64,000 nucleotides of DNA from Apricaphanius iberus. Lineage: Eukaryota > Chordata > Actinopteri > Cyprinodontiformes > Aphaniidae. A model generated the notes under the pieces. That model searched no databases. It was not told the DNA's origin and worked only from the letters and a program-made list of their open reading frames with translations. Of this stretch, positions 13,201-25,987 are shown piece after piece. Numbering within the stretch: position 1 is the stretch's first letter; each line of letters opens with the position of its first letter. The position numbers were made by a program, and so were the translations under genes. The stretch covers positions 434,001 through 498,000 of the forward strand of contig JAPXFQ010000256.1 in NCBI GenBank assembly GCA_028564705.1. The letters run 5' to 3'.

Positions 13201-15455
13201 ATCCCTGACCTCCTCAGTGATGCCTGGGCCACAAAGGACTAAGCATTCCCATCCATATGCTGTCTGAGTATGCAACACACCTCCATAATGTGCAAAGCTT
13301 CTTGCTTTCCGCATGCTACTCGGAGCAAAAAAAGAAAAGAAATAAACCCCCACAAATTTAATTTGCACATCAGTGCTTTACAAGTTCAGTGAAAATGGCC
13401 ATAAATTAGCCGCTTAGAGAACAACCAGATATAATAACTTCCAGCATTCGCCTTCCCAACTGTGATCCGAGGTGGAAAACCTGCCCAGAGTGTCTGCATC
13501 ATCAACAACAGTTTTTTTCCCCATACGACAACTGCAGAATAATCACTTAAGCAACTTGATGAATAAGTTTGTCCAGTCTGTCTGGATACACACCCTGTTG
13601 ACAATTCAAAGAGAACTCATATTACAGAAGCACAACCCAACAGAAGCGCTTTCATGCGCAGTCATTCCTGCATCCCTTCATTTACAGATATGGGTGTGTC
13701 TTTACATGTCCGTGCATATTAAACACCAATGGGTGGGACAGAAAAGGTGCAGCCGTGACTGTAATGTGTTTATACCACAACTGGACAGGTCATCATCCCT
13801 GAACTGAATCAGTAAAACAGGTTTCTGGGTCCTTTAAACCTTCCAGCCCTCCAGTAAGAGCCCATCCCTCCGTTTACGATGAGGATAGGAGGTAGGATTA
13901 CCAGGGGATCTCTGTTTTCAGGATACACAGCTCCGCCGCAGCCACCAAACACTGGGGTTGGGCCACTTTACTGCAAAGGAAATATAGTTGGGGATTCTGT
14001 GTTCTAATAAATATGTGGCCTAAAAACTGCGAGGGACTGGAACTCAAACTTAACATTGGATCCGTGTGAAATCCATGTCACGTATTGGCTGTTTGAAGGC
14101 AGAAATCAGCAGATGATTCAGCAGGAGAGCCACTTCCTTAAAGCCTTTTAAACACGTTAAAGGATCAAAACGCAAAGTAAAAAAGAAAATATGAAATACA
14201 CATCAATATTAATCAAAGCTTAATTAGGGGACACGTGATTAATGTGAAGAAAATGCATTATTTTGCATTTGTTTAACAAATGTTTCTCACAAAGCAGTAA
14301 ATTAATGTCTACTCATTTTCTTTATGATTTCAGTTGTAATAGAAAAGCCTGCTGAGTAGTTTCTTTAGATTTTCTTCAGCTGTTTCAGCTGAAGGAAGAA
14401 AAAAAAATCTTTGTAATGCCAATCAAGTTTTAACTACTCCATGCATTCTGAAACAGGCTCTCTGCCTATAAGTGGAAAGCAATGGAAGTACTAGCTAAAG
14501 TCCAGCGGTTAAGGTAAAGCGCACGTCATCATGGTGATATTACTCAGGCCAACAACAGTGGATATAAAAAATTTTAAAAAAAAGACATTTAACCCAACGG
14601 AGCCTGTTTCTGCGGGTTACTTCAGGTGCCTGACTAGCGTCATTGTTTAAAAGCCGACGGGTAATGTAAGTTTAACAGAGGATGGGCTGAGTCATGCTTT
14701 AGCCATGAGCAAACAGGCTAAAGCACGACAGGTAGCATGCTCCGACAGGTAGCACCGCAAGACAAAAACTAACAGTAAGATAAGCAGAAGCATGGGTCCA
14801 CTGCTCATCCACGCTTACAGTCCTTCACACACACACACATCCAGACCTTCAGCTACCATATCCTCTGGCACAGGCTAGTTTTCCTGCAGAGGTTTAGCAC
14901 CCTCGGCACAGCTCCCGTGTTACCATGGCAACTCGGAGGATGTTTGTAAGATGTTAAATGCGTTATCATTTCAAGAGAATGAATGTACCAATCATCTAAT
15001 CAATTTTTTTACAAAACGATTTAATGGGGAAGTACGTCAGTGACATGGATCTGGTTTGCTTCTTTAAATATGTAGAAAAGGAGCTTTAATGGTTCAGTTA
15101 GCAAATAAAACGCTAAATCTGACAATATCAAAGAAAAGGGGATAAATCGGTTTCCACAGCTCCTTGGCACAGTAATATTAAAAGATATCCATAATTATTT
15201 TTTTCAGTTTAAATGAACTAGAATTCAACACTTTTCAGTCCAACTCAGGTACACAGACCCACAACTAATGGATCTTGTGCACAACAAATTCAATCAAAGA
15301 ACATTTCATATTACAGAAGTAAATATTTTAACAAAATTCAATTATCAGGCTCCAAAAATATTCATATCTAACCAAAGTTTATCAAAATACTGATCACAGA
15401 TGTTTTTTGTAGACCCAGAAAGCACCACATTTAGAAACATGCACAACATGAATTG
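10251..15455. other. Long non-coding stretch
   Basis: No exon or protein fragment recognised on either strand. Moderately AT-rich with short A/T runs and a short CA run at 14827-14840. Likely intron or intergenic DNA. Confidence 0.45.
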
Positions 15456-15458
15456 TTT

Positions 15459-15515
15459 AATCCTTCGAACATTTTCACATTTTTCACGTTACAACTTTAT
15501 TAAGTAACCGGGTGT
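15459..15515. mobile_element. Short Tc1-like terminal fragment
   Basis: The run ACATTTTTCACGTTACAACT matches, by eye, the terminal region of the common fish Tc1-like family also present at 28251, 38484, 47214, 51257 and 63853. It is too short and diverged to place precisely. Confidence 0.4.
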
Positions 15516-16947
15516 CTTAAGAAGGTTTCAGGTTAAGCTTGAGTGTCAGACTAAAGGATCCTGAATGCAAAGGGGCACCAGACTTTTCAGATTTTTCTTG
15601 ATAAAAAGGTTTTTCTTTTAATTCTATTTAACATCTAATTATAAAAAAACGTTTGTAGATGTAACATGCCAAATGAGGACATATGATCAGAACACCGTGG
15701 TTTGTCCCGTGGTAATTAATTTTTTCTCTTCTTTTTTATCTGACCAGCAGTTCTCTCAAACATTTGACAGACAACGAGCTAAAGAAACACCTTGCTTTTG
15801 CATTATGAACATACACAACCACAAAAGTAGGAAAAAATGTGAGCATTGCTGCAGAAGTCAGAAAAGAGGAAACTGAGCCGTCATGAGTCTTTATTCACTC
15901 AGACATTCAAATTTAGCAAAAACCTTGTAGCAAGTTAACCATAACCTCGCAACTTTTTTACTTTTTTATACGCTGTGAGGATGACCTCAGAAAAGCAACA
16001 TTGCTTATTCTCCAAATATTGTCTCACGTTAATAATGCCATTTTTCTGTAGAATAAAAATGGAGCCTCCTTCACTGCAGAATTGTAAACTCCCTTACAGT
16101 ACACTTTGAGAACTTTTGTTTTCATCGACAGACGCACCAAGACATCAGTGACTGGTTGACCAACACTGAATGTGAAAACACTGAATTAGTCCTACCAATG
16201 AGCTCCTTGGTGTAGAAGCTGATACTGAAGGGCGAATATTGTATGTGTGTTTAAAAAGGAGCCAGAGGATATGCAGAAGAAAAAAAATCTGTTAGACATT
16301 AGAAACCTTCTGGAAACGTCTGTAGTTATTACAGCCAAGCTAAATGCATTTTAAACATTAAAATCATTTTACACCCACTGCTCTATTCCACCTGTAAGTA
16401 TATATTTATATTATTAGGACAGGTGAAATCACATCAAAACGTCACCTTTGCTATTAACAGATGTAAATAATTACCAACAACAGCAAAAGGGTTACAACAA
16501 CTATCATGAATCCCATTCCCTTTTTTTTAATACCATAGTTCTTAAAGCTAAAAATCTGTAGCAACACGTCGCAGTTTAACAAGAAACCTGGAGACGGGAA
16601 CCTTTCTGACTAAGTCCGTACTAAACAGTGCAGAAACTTAACTTCTCCTTCACATTGCAAGCCTTGTTATTCTGGGTTTACATGATTTCCCACAGTACAG
16701 GACATTAGGATGGTATGTAAACAGTCTGCTAAACAGTGTCTACTTAACGCCCGTTTATGCCAAAAAGCAGAATGAAGGAAGGACAGGAATGATCAAATCA
16801 GACTCTGATTATCGCTAAATAAAAGATTATAAGTCATAAAGATTATCACAAAGCAACGCCGACACCCCCCCCCCCCCACCACCACCACTAGCAGGGGTTG
16901 ACCCTGTTATCAACGACTGTATAATATTAATGCAGATAACTGCTGCG
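15516..16947. other. Non-coding stretch
   Basis: No gene seen. Contains a C-run plus CCA repeat at 16866-16890 immediately before the GC-rich block at 16.95-17.46 kb. Confidence 0.45.
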
Positions 16948-16967
16948 TCACCACGTCTTTAAAGTAC

Positions 16968-17187
16968 CTCTGAATCGAGACTGATTGCTGCTGGCATGTC
17001 CGGGGGAGCTTGTCGTCGCGTGTTCGGGGGCCACCGGGTCCTCGTCGATGGTCTGCCCCATGGCCAGCAGCCCCCGTCTCCTGACGCGGAGGAGCCGTGG
17101 ACCAGGCTCCCTGGGTGCGCTTCCCCCATGATCGACAGGTGACTCCCCTGAGATGACGCCCGGAACCAGGCTCTTCAGAAACTCCAT
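16968..17187 (-). CDS. Candidate alternative first coding exon, unidentified
   Basis: A minus-strand open frame in a GC-rich, CpG-containing block begins MEFLKSLVPGVISG and runs 73 codons to a possible splice donor (GAG|GTACTT, donor at 16967-16966). Left unspliced it reaches a stop five codons later. The rest of the peptide is rich in Arg, Pro and Ser and I recognise no domain. The location, downstream of the minus-strand promoter at 33.5 kb, would suit an internal promoter of the leftward gene (fryl by synteny). The donor is weak and no downstream exon was identified. It could equally be a chance open frame, which GC-rich DNA favours. Confidence 0.25.
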
Positions 17188-17660
17188 CGCCGACGAGGGT
17201 CTTTCTGGCCGTTTACTCGGGAGAGAAGTCCGGGAGCCGGAGCTGTGCCATGCGGCAACGCAAACGAGTCGCCCGGCAGATCAGCCCCATTTAGAGAAGC
17301 AGGTGAAACGGCAGAATGTGTCAGGCTGCTACCTGCGTGCTCTACAGAGTGCAAGGGCAGCGTACCTGTGGCTGTAATTGGAGCGCGCCGAATGAGAACC
17401 TCGCCCCCCTCCGCCGCCTCCCGCCTCTATTGCTCGGCAGCATTACCTGTCTGCTCAGACTGGGAAGAAAAAGTAAAGATACATGGCTGTTTCCAATGGT
17501 GGTGATGCAACTCCGGGTGGGCCGGGCCAAGACTTGAGTGCCAGGCCCTATCTGAGGTGGGGCCGTAACATGTTTTACAGCAGATAACACAACTCGGGCT
17601 GCCAGCCAATCATAACAGAGACGATTCGGCCCCACCCTGCTGTCTTGTGTTGGCAACAAG
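17188..17660. promoter_or_regulatory. GC-rich, CpG-containing block, possible promoter
   Basis: In contrast to the surrounding AT-rich DNA, this stretch has many CpG dinucleotides and GC-rich motifs (17188-17460). It has a CCAAT box on the minus strand (17375-17379, from GTAATTGGAGCG) and CCAATCA on the plus strand near 17595. It lies directly upstream of the candidate minus-strand first exon. No transcription start can be shown from sequence alone. Confidence 0.35.
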
Positions 17661-19504
17661 TGGAAGAGCCCGAGAAAGGAGACGGGGGGGGGGATTGACA
17701 GACCGCATGGGACGCAGGAAACCTTCCTACAGCTGGCTGTACTCGGCTGCATGTTGTTTTCCGATTGCTCTTATCAACGTTGAAATACTGCCACAGGATA
17801 CCAATTGCATGTAAACCAAAAAAATAGTCCACACACACACACACACCATCAACACCTCTTGCCTTGCTTTCACTTCTACCCGACAGTGCTGAGCTTTTAT
17901 GAAAAGAAACAGAACGGCAAAGTGATGGTGTCTGTGAAACGGGCCGATGACAGACTGCTGCGCTCTGCTTGGCTGAACAGCTTGTGGCTGCAGCAAATTC
18001 AAACCCTTGCAAGTATCCCTTCCTGCAGACCAAAAAAAAAAAAAAGGGGGGGGGGGGGGGGTTGGGGCTGCACACTGCTGCTGACTCTCATAAAAACTTG
18101 CTGCCTAAAGAAATAATCAATTTGCCGTTCGACAAGTCCAGAAATTAAGGAGCCTTCTAAGCACAAGCAGCGAGTTGTCATGAGCAGCAGCAACGCTCCA
18201 AAAGAGTTGGATGAAACATTTTCTGCTCCATTTATCCCACTGTGCAAAACAAAAAACACACATATATATATATTCTCATCTATAATACTAGTTTTTAAAA
18301 TGCTGTATGAAATTTTAACTCTTACAGAATTCACTACCTTTTGCCCCATTCTACTAAATTTTCTTGAGAGATTTGTTTTGGGGGATGCATTAGTATGCAT
18401 TAGAGGCTAATTGGTTAGAAAGGCCACACAAGATAACAACGGGACGTCAGCGGGTCTAAATAATAAATGAAAGTACTCTGCGTCGAGACGGCGTGCCGCT
18501 CCATGATGGAAGGCGGTTTTCGATCAGCGCCCAGACTTTCAGCTTCTGTTTGCTCGTTTAAACAGACTGTGGCGTCGTCGCTGCCAACGCCGTTTCAGAC
18601 GAGAAATATTTGGCCGGATGGCGGACGTGCCTCCACTCCGATTTTTCGCTGCGACAGAAACCGTTTAAAGTAACCGTGTAAGCGAGAGGTTTAAAAACAA
18701 AAAAAACACAAAAAAACACAACCACTATCAACAAAAGGTTGCCCTAAGATTTGTTCTAAAAGATCATCAGCTTGTCCTCCGCTGCACAAGGCTTCACTCA
18801 GGCTCCAGCTGCGGTTATGGAATCTCTGAACATTAAATATGAACATGAAGCATTGGTCTCATATTACAGCACTATATCTTACAAATAATATGGGCATGTT
18901 TTGTGTACCGTAAGAAGGAGCAAAAAGTACAAACATTTGCAAAGTGCTTATAAAGCAAGCCAGGCTGTATAGCAGCTTTGCGTTTCTGCAGCAATACTGG
19001 AAAACAGCAGATTAACCAGACGGACCCACGTAAAAGAGGGTAGAGACGATCCAGGGAAAGAAATAAAAATGCAGAACAGTAGGTGTTTGGAATCACATCG
19101 TTTTCATTTTCAGCGGTACCTCACCAGTTTTCGGATCAGTAAACTATTGTAAGTTGAGCACTAATGGATCATTGTCGTAGCAACGACACTCTTTAGTCTA
19201 AATGGTTCACTGATTGAAGAGGACTCAAAATTAGCCAATTCTGGTATCAGCGCGACATTCAAGATGGAACTCATAAACGTAAGAAGCTGTGGAGATCTTT
19301 TAATACACAATCTCTATGAAATATCCAAACTAATGACTACACAGGAGGGTTGCTTAAATAAAATATGATGAATACCCTGCTTATATGTTTTTTGAGAAAT
19401 CGGAATTGCCTGAAATCTTCAAAGCTTTACTTAAACCAGAGAGTGAAGGTAAGTTGTAAACATCTGATCAAATTAAAGACAGTTATTCCGAGAAGGGCTT
19501 CTGT
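17661..19504. other. Non-coding stretch with simple repeats
   Basis: No exon recognised. Contains a CA run (17830-17846), an A13/G17 junction at 18032-18061 and a second modestly GC-rich patch at 18470-18670 with no associated coding frame. Confidence 0.4.
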
Positions 19505-19887
19505 TAGGGATGTAAGAAAATATTGATACGCCGGTAAATTGTGTTATTTTATGTCATGATATTGAATCGATATTCAAAAGAAATGCATCGATTTTTTTAA
19601 AATAAGAATTTGAAAGGAACTATTAAGTATGAAAGTAGTTTTTACATTCAAATTAAAAGTACGACTGGAGGTTGCTTGCTGTTTTCATCAACGTTCCAGT
19701 CGATCGACTAGATCTAGTAATAAAACTAGTGTTATGTATGAAATAGGTTGGAGAGTTTAGAATGCAGTGAAAGGTTTTCTACAGCTAAATTCAGTCTTAA
19801 CAATCACAATATATAGTCTTACTTATACTAGTGCAATATATAGTATCCCATATCACATCACCAGCTTATTGCCACTAAACATCCCTA
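19505..19887. mobile_element. hAT-like MITE
   Basis: Starts TAGGGATGTAAGAAAATATT and ends AAACATCCCTA, giving the TAGGGATG/CATCCCTA termini of hAT-type non-autonomous elements. Flanks (CTTCTGT left, CTTTTTT right) suggest a decayed target duplication. No coding capacity. The right terminus of the 34.5-34.9 kb element is related. Confidence 0.65.
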
Positions 19888-22642
19888 CTTTTTTCCAATG
19901 ATTGCTGTTTTGTCGTAATAACATAATTTATAAAAACAAGTTTGTTGAAGCCAAACTCAGCTCGATGAAGTTGGATTTTCTAAAATTAGGAACATCCAGT
20001 GTTTCTGTGGATAACTTATATTTACTTAAAGATGTGTCAGTATAAAAAAATAAAAAAAAAGAAAAACAGATTGTATTGATGCACAAATAACATAAGGTAC
20101 ACTAAAAGCCAAAAAAACTAAACGGTGAGAACAGATGTGATGAGGCAGCATATCCAAGTAAGAATCAAATAAATCAAAATCAGAAAGGAACTCCAGAGGC
20201 AAAGATAGTCATCACTTAGTCTGAGCACCACAATGGTCAGTGGAGGCAGCCACAATGGGCTGAGGCCAGGTCTGTGCGGTGCTGTTGAGTTAGAACAATA
20301 ACCCTGTGCAGGAGGCCCACATCGCAATCACCCCAGGAATGTGGAAGAGGAAGCTCTGGGAACAATGTGCAGCGTTCCTAAGCCGTTCTGCATCCCCACC
20401 CGTTTCTGCCTTGTTCTGCTTTCAAGCCGGAGAAAACAGGAAAACAAGTGAGCTAGGGAGCCCGGGAGAAAGGGGTCGGCTCTGCAGTCAGCTGAAAGGG
20501 GGGCTGCGGCGCACACAGTCAGCACTAAATCCACTACAGTCACTGTAACAAACCTGAACTGGAACTCCACCTGCCTCTGTGAGTAAACACTTTTTGGTTC
20601 ATGTGAGGAGAGCTGAAGGTAAAGACTAGACTGCACTGCCCTCTATTGGCACAACCAGACGCCACACTATAGAGCTACATCATCAACAGGGCAACACTAA
20701 GTATATTGTCTTTTGTGTAAATGTGGGAATGCCAACCAGATCTTCCCACTAAATTAAAGATTCCATAAAAGATTTCTCAATTTTCATATTTTTAGTATCA
20801 ACTCTGACATCACGTGTTTTTAAAATGAAACATTAATACATTCACCTTTCAGATGTTCAAATTATTTTTGGGAAACCTTCCAAAAGTCTAAATGAACAAA
20901 ATACAATTTAAACAACTCACTCAACAAATGGCACCATGTTGTGCTGTTAAGGTATCAACACACTATTACTTGGTTTCCACAAATAGAAACTACCTCAGAC
21001 CTTGTCAACATGCATACAGCTTTATAGCAACTATCTATGGCTGAGTTGAACCACATCTTTTCACACAGAAAGACAAAGTGGTCAATAAAGTCTAACATAA
21101 GGCAGCAATGTCCTGGTTTGCCAACTAACTGCTGTTATTTTCATTGTTCTGAAAAACAGACTTTATGAATCTGAATGAGGAACCTGTCAAATCAACCAAA
21201 CTCTACTTCCTAAAACTAAGCATCATTGTTCTTTACTAAAAATTTTGTAGCCATAGTAGCCTTTATTTGACATGATATAACATAGAAACAGGGAAAGAAG
21301 TGGGGATGACATGCAGCAAAGGTCAACCGGGACGGGTCTCCAACTCTAGAAAACTCTGTCCAGGACAAAGTAGTATAGTTTTGAGATCAAACCTTTGCGC
21401 CAACAAATTAAAGCTGAAGGCTAGAAGTGTCTTAATCTGCAAAGAGAAATAAAATGTACAGATTGAAATGGGATGAATCTGATCCATCGAGACTCCGTCC
21501 CGAATGACACTCGTGACGCAATCTACAAAAATCTGGTTGTCACTACAGAGGAATGTCAAAATGTGACCTAACCAGGCCCCATAAAATGACTCATTTTGTG
21601 TGTCAACTGCACAGAACATGATTCCTATCTGGTGCAAAATCAAGACCGTATGTATAAAATCTATTTCAGAAAACATTTAAAGCATCAACACTGCAGAGCA
21701 ACACCAAAATCACACCGGAGAACACAAAGTATTAAGGGTAGAAACCTACAAGGACTTCAAAGTAGAGAACAAGGACAAAATGAGAAGAAAGAGTAGTCAG
21801 TGTTTGAGAAAACATTTGAAAGAAATAGTATTAATATAGAAAAATGCCACACGACAACTGTCATTAACACATAAACAGCAGAAAACGAGAATAAGTAGGC
21901 ATAGTCTGCATCTTTGGTCTTAATATGTGGTCAAGCAATGGGATTTAGTGATTAATCCTGGATCTACTTTGGCCATTGAGATTTTGCTGAAACCCCAATT
22001 TGTTTCCATCCCAATGACAGACATAAAGAAGACGGTCAGAACAGAACAAGCGCACTACCACATTTGATGATATGGGACTATACATGTCGGTAAAGGAGCA
22101 GTGCGGACGGCAGGGTTAATCTCCAAAGCAGGTTTGCCGATAGTGAAACTCTTTCTCGGGATAGTCCAGGCCAGCTAAATATCCATCTAACTTCAAATAT
22201 ATGCCGCCAAACATTAGGAAAAAACACAAATGGGAATTCATCACTGATTATTGTAACGACAACAACTGCAGCCTGACCAAAAACAGGAAAGGTTTAATGC
22301 CAGTGAAACAGTGAGTGAGAGTTGCTTCTGTGAATAACTGGGTTCTATTGTCTATTAAAAAAAAAGATGATTTTATAACCTTGTGACAAATGTATTACCC
22401 AATCCAGTCTATTTGCGACACTTTAAGCCTTTAATGTATTAGAGCAAATGTCAGAGCAAACCAAGGTCTAAGACATTAAGATGGATATTTAAAATAATCA
22501 AAATAGACAAGCAAAATATCAGCTAGAAAAAGAGTAGAACTTTTCTACTTTGAGATGCTCAATGAATAAAAAAAATCCTTTCCCACAGTACTTTGAAACA
22601 ACAGCACAGAGTGGACCACCCTAGTTAACCCCAGCAACATAC
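19888..22642. other. Non-coding stretch
   Basis: No gene recognised. Near 20636-20652 there is a CCCTCTATTGGC motif, one mismatch from a CTCF core. Confidence 0.45.
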
Positions 22643-22709
22643 CTTAATGCCATAGAGCGTGGTTCCACTGGAACAACAAGAAGACCCCGCCAGCTCACTG
22701 CACAGGAAT
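22643..22709 (-). other. Candidate 67-nt exon (probably 5' UTR)
   Basis: On the minus strand a pyrimidine-rich acceptor (CTTTTTCTTTCAG) precedes 67 bases that end in a good donor (AAG|GTATGTTG). One frame contains an early stop and another is open without recognised homology. Near its 3' end is ATGGCATTAAG, which could be a start codon. It lies on the same strand and downstream of the 33.45-kb first exon, so it could be a second 5' exon of that transcript (fryl by synteny). This rests on splice signals only. Confidence 0.35.
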
Positions 22710-23067
22710 CTGAAAGAAAAAGCAGAAGTTGTGTGTTGAACAATACTAAAGGCGGACATGACATCAGAATCACAAACATGCCCGTGACATTTGACCTCTC
22801 AACGAAAAACCGATCGCTTTGGAAATATTAAGATCAGCACAAGCTGAAGCCACGAGGGCTCATCAGCCAACTGTTTGGAAAAGTTGGGTTACTTAACATA
22901 ATGCCCGTTTCTTCGATAACAGAGTGAGGGGTTTGACTATGGGACCTACTTCAGCCTGACCTACTATGAAAGCGTCAATCACATCACATCACATCTGCTT
23001 GTGACAGACAGGTTAAGTCATGACCAACCACCATCCTATATCACGGTCAACCTATCCCTCCAACCTA

Positions 23068-23810
23068 ATTCTAGGCAGGTTTCTTTCCGTACCGATGAAA
23101 GAAGGGATGTGTCGGTGAAACACCCCAATCTTTTAAAAGAGAACCAGGGACTGCATTAAGTAACCCAATGTTCTTTTTCCAAACTTCGATGTGCCTAATT
23201 ATGGGAGATATGGCCCACTCCTGGATTGCATGCTGGCCTCGAAGCCGTAGATGTCGGGGCCTCAGGCAGATCCTGAACTCCTCACTCCGAGCAGTGTGTG
23301 TGCCATTGATGACCATGCCAAATCCAGCCTACAAAACCTCACAAATATGTGTGGAGTCACCCAGCTAACTGCTCCACAGATGTCCTGAACTTAAACCCCA
23401 TGGAACAAAGCTCAGGAAGGTGCTATGCTCCTGGTACAATGGGCCCTCACATCGTCAGGGCATTCAGGTGCCACACAGTTATAGCCGTCAAAAACCAGTG
23501 TTGACTGGAGACAGGTTTCCCCCTAGCTTAGCCCCAACGGACAAACTTCTCACTGGAAACAAGCAATCAATCTGCTCTTCTGATGAAGAGAAAGGAGATG
23601 GATTGAACGCGAGTAGTTCTACCATAGAACGTTTGTAGAACAACTTCATTACCTTGGGCACAAACGCGGGATTGGGCCTCAAGCGCACCTCGGAAAGCCC
23701 TGGTGCCCACTCTAAACATGAAGGACTGACAAACAGGCACATGCAAGTCACACACTCTCTCAGCCATGGTCAAGACTAGGAGCAAAGCAGTTTTCATTAA
23801 ATACATTTCA
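23068..23810 (-). mobile_element. Degenerate DIRS-like retrotransposon, tyrosine recombinase remnant
   Basis: Minus-strand frames near 23490-23806 contain LMKTALLLVLTMAERVCDLH and then VRLRPNPAFVPKVMKLFY and CPVRSL-like sequence (here LFPVRSL). These resemble the N-terminal part of tyrosine recombinases of fish DIRS/Ngaro-type elements. A further frame at 23071-23316 ends PTHPFFHRYGKKPA and may be the downstream part of the same element. Several frame changes show it is inactive. Assignment is from remembered protein patterns. Confidence 0.5.
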
Positions 23811-25169
23811 TACCAATACCCTCAACAGGTTCAAAGGGATGATGGCAAAGGGCCTCCAGCACCAGATAGAGGTCCATAGTGCCACCAGAGTCCCAGCAAT
23901 TGGTAGGTTATGCATGGTGTCTCTCCACGGTGGGGATATTTTCACCTTGCGGTCAATATGGCGATGAGAGTAGAGTTTCAGTGAGGCGACCCACCACTAA
24001 AAATCTCTCATCTAAAGCTCGGGTTGCCGAGAAGGAGCAGACAGCCTGAATGAAAACACTTTCCACAACTGAAAACGTTTCACGCACCAAGTGAATGAAG
24101 AAATTCTCTTCTTCAAATGAGACGTGATACAAGAAATACATTTACGACAGACCCAGATATTCCACGCATTGCGGGGGGGACCAGGCAGCTCTTTAGCCAG
24201 TTAATTCTGAACACAAAGCTGATCAGGTGATTTAACAGTCACTGACTGACTGAGAGTATCAAATAATCATTCATGTATGAAAATATTTATAAACCACGTA
24301 CACTCAAAAGAGATAGCGCTGCCTCCATAACCTGGAAAAAGCCAGATATATGTGTTTCCGCGCCCAGTGTCGAGTCTACACATCGGTCTGGAACTGCTCC
24401 CAAAGAAAGGATCTGAAAAAGGGAGAGCCATCTAGTGTAATATATAGAGTTGACTGGGGGACGAGCAGCAAGTGTCCGCCTAGTCTGATTAGACTTTAGC
24501 CAATCACAGTAACGACTCAAAGGAGCGGTGCAAGCTGGTAAATCAAGTTCTTGCCAAATCCAGTCGGCAGAAAAGCACACACATCTGTCCTACAAGAAAT
24601 GCATAAAGTCCTTACCCTCATGTTTTGATGAAGACATTGTCTCTAGTTCTCCTAAAACAGATTTAATAGCTGCTTGTACGAGTATGTCCACCTGCGCAGC
24701 CATGTTTGTTTTGCTTTACCCGGGGATTTGCAGCTATCGTCATATCTGAACCCTTGTGCCGGCCTAAAGCACAATGCTGTAAAATGATTGGTCCGCACCA
24801 CCAGTGGAGTTTTACTTGGAGCAGTACAAGATGGATTCTCGTGGGTTTTGAAAACTCCAAATCTCTCGAGAATCCAGCTTGCAGCACAACGTTACTGTCT
24901 CCACACATTTGCTAAAAACCCTAGGTCCTAATGTCAGCCCAAATGGGATGGTTTACTTATAGGCTTTCCCCAAATATGTAAACCTGAGGAACTTCCTGTG
25001 CGGAGGATAAATCGCTATGTGAAAATAAGTGCTGGAGGGGCCGATTATCACTCCATATTGAAACTAATATGCCATTGAATCGAGGTAGTTTCTCAACAAA
25101 TTGCAGCCTGTATCCCCAAGAATTGGTGATCTGAACACATGTCGGGACTGTGCAAGCTTGCCAGTTCTC
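23811..25169. other. Non-coding stretch
   Basis: No gene recognised. It may include further decayed parts of the neighbouring DIRS-like element, but no conserved motif was seen. Confidence 0.4.
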
Positions 25170-25980
25170 TGTGGGTGGGGTTGTGTTGTGTGGGTGGTTT
25201 TGGTGGTTGTGGTTGTTTTGTTTTTTTTGGGTTTTTTTGTGTTTTTTGTGTGTTGTGGGTGGTTTTTTTGGTTTTTTGTTGGGTGTGTGTGGGGTTTTTG
25301 GGTGTTGGTGGGTGTGTTTGTGTGTTGTTTTGGGGGTTTTTTGTTTTTTTTGGTGGGGGGTGGGGGGGTTGGTTTGTTTTGTGTGGGGGGGTGGGTGGGG
25401 GGTGGTTTTTTTGGTTTTGGTTTTGTTGGGTTGGTGGGTTTGGGTTTGTTTGTTTGGTTGGGTTGGTGGGTGGGGTTTGGTTTTGGGGTTGTTTTTTGGG
25501 GTGTGGTTTTTTTTTTGGGGTTTTTGGTGGGGTTGGGTGGGTGTGTTTGTGGTGGTGTTGTGTTGGGTGGGTTGGTGGGGTGGTGTGGGGGGGGTTGTTT
25601 TGGTGTTGGTTTGGTTGTGTGGGGTGGGTTTGTTGTGGTGTGGGGTTGGGTTGTGTTGTTGGTGGGGTGGGTTTGTTTTTTGGTTTTGTTTTTTGTTTTT
25701 TTTTTTTGTGTTTTTGTTTTGTTTGTTGTTTGGTTTGGGTTGTGTGGTGGTGTTTTGTGTTTGTGTGTGTGTTGGTGTGTTTGTGGGTGTTTGTGGTGTT
25801 GTGGGGGTTTGGTGTGGTTTTGGTGTTTTTTTTTTGGGTGGGGGGGGGGGGGGGGGTGTGGGGTGGTGGTTGTGGGGGTGGTGTGTGTGTTTTTTTTTTT
25901 TTTTTTTTTTTTGTTGGTTTTTTTGTTGTTTTTTGTTTTTTTTTGTTTGTTGGTGTTGTGGGTTGTTTGTTGTGGTTTGG
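25170..25980. repeat. 811-bp tract containing only G and T
   Basis: Every base from 25170 to 25980 is G or T; not one A or C occurs. The tract is not periodic: runs of T reach about 22 and runs of G about 16, mixed with TG, TTG and TGGG blocks. Long open frames on both strands (Gly/Val/Phe/Cys/Trp-rich on plus, Pro/Thr/Lys/Asn/His-rich on minus) exist only because stop codons need A. They should not be annotated as genes. The tract may be a real keto-only low-complexity repeat or an assembly or base-calling artefact. Confidence 0.97.
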
Positions 25981-25987
25981 AAGTTAA

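Noticed and set aside
13902..13970. Possible 69-nt minus-strand exon (TTTGCAG| ... CCCTG|GTAATC)
   Set aside because: The donor is weak, one frame starts with a stop and no homology or linked exon was found.
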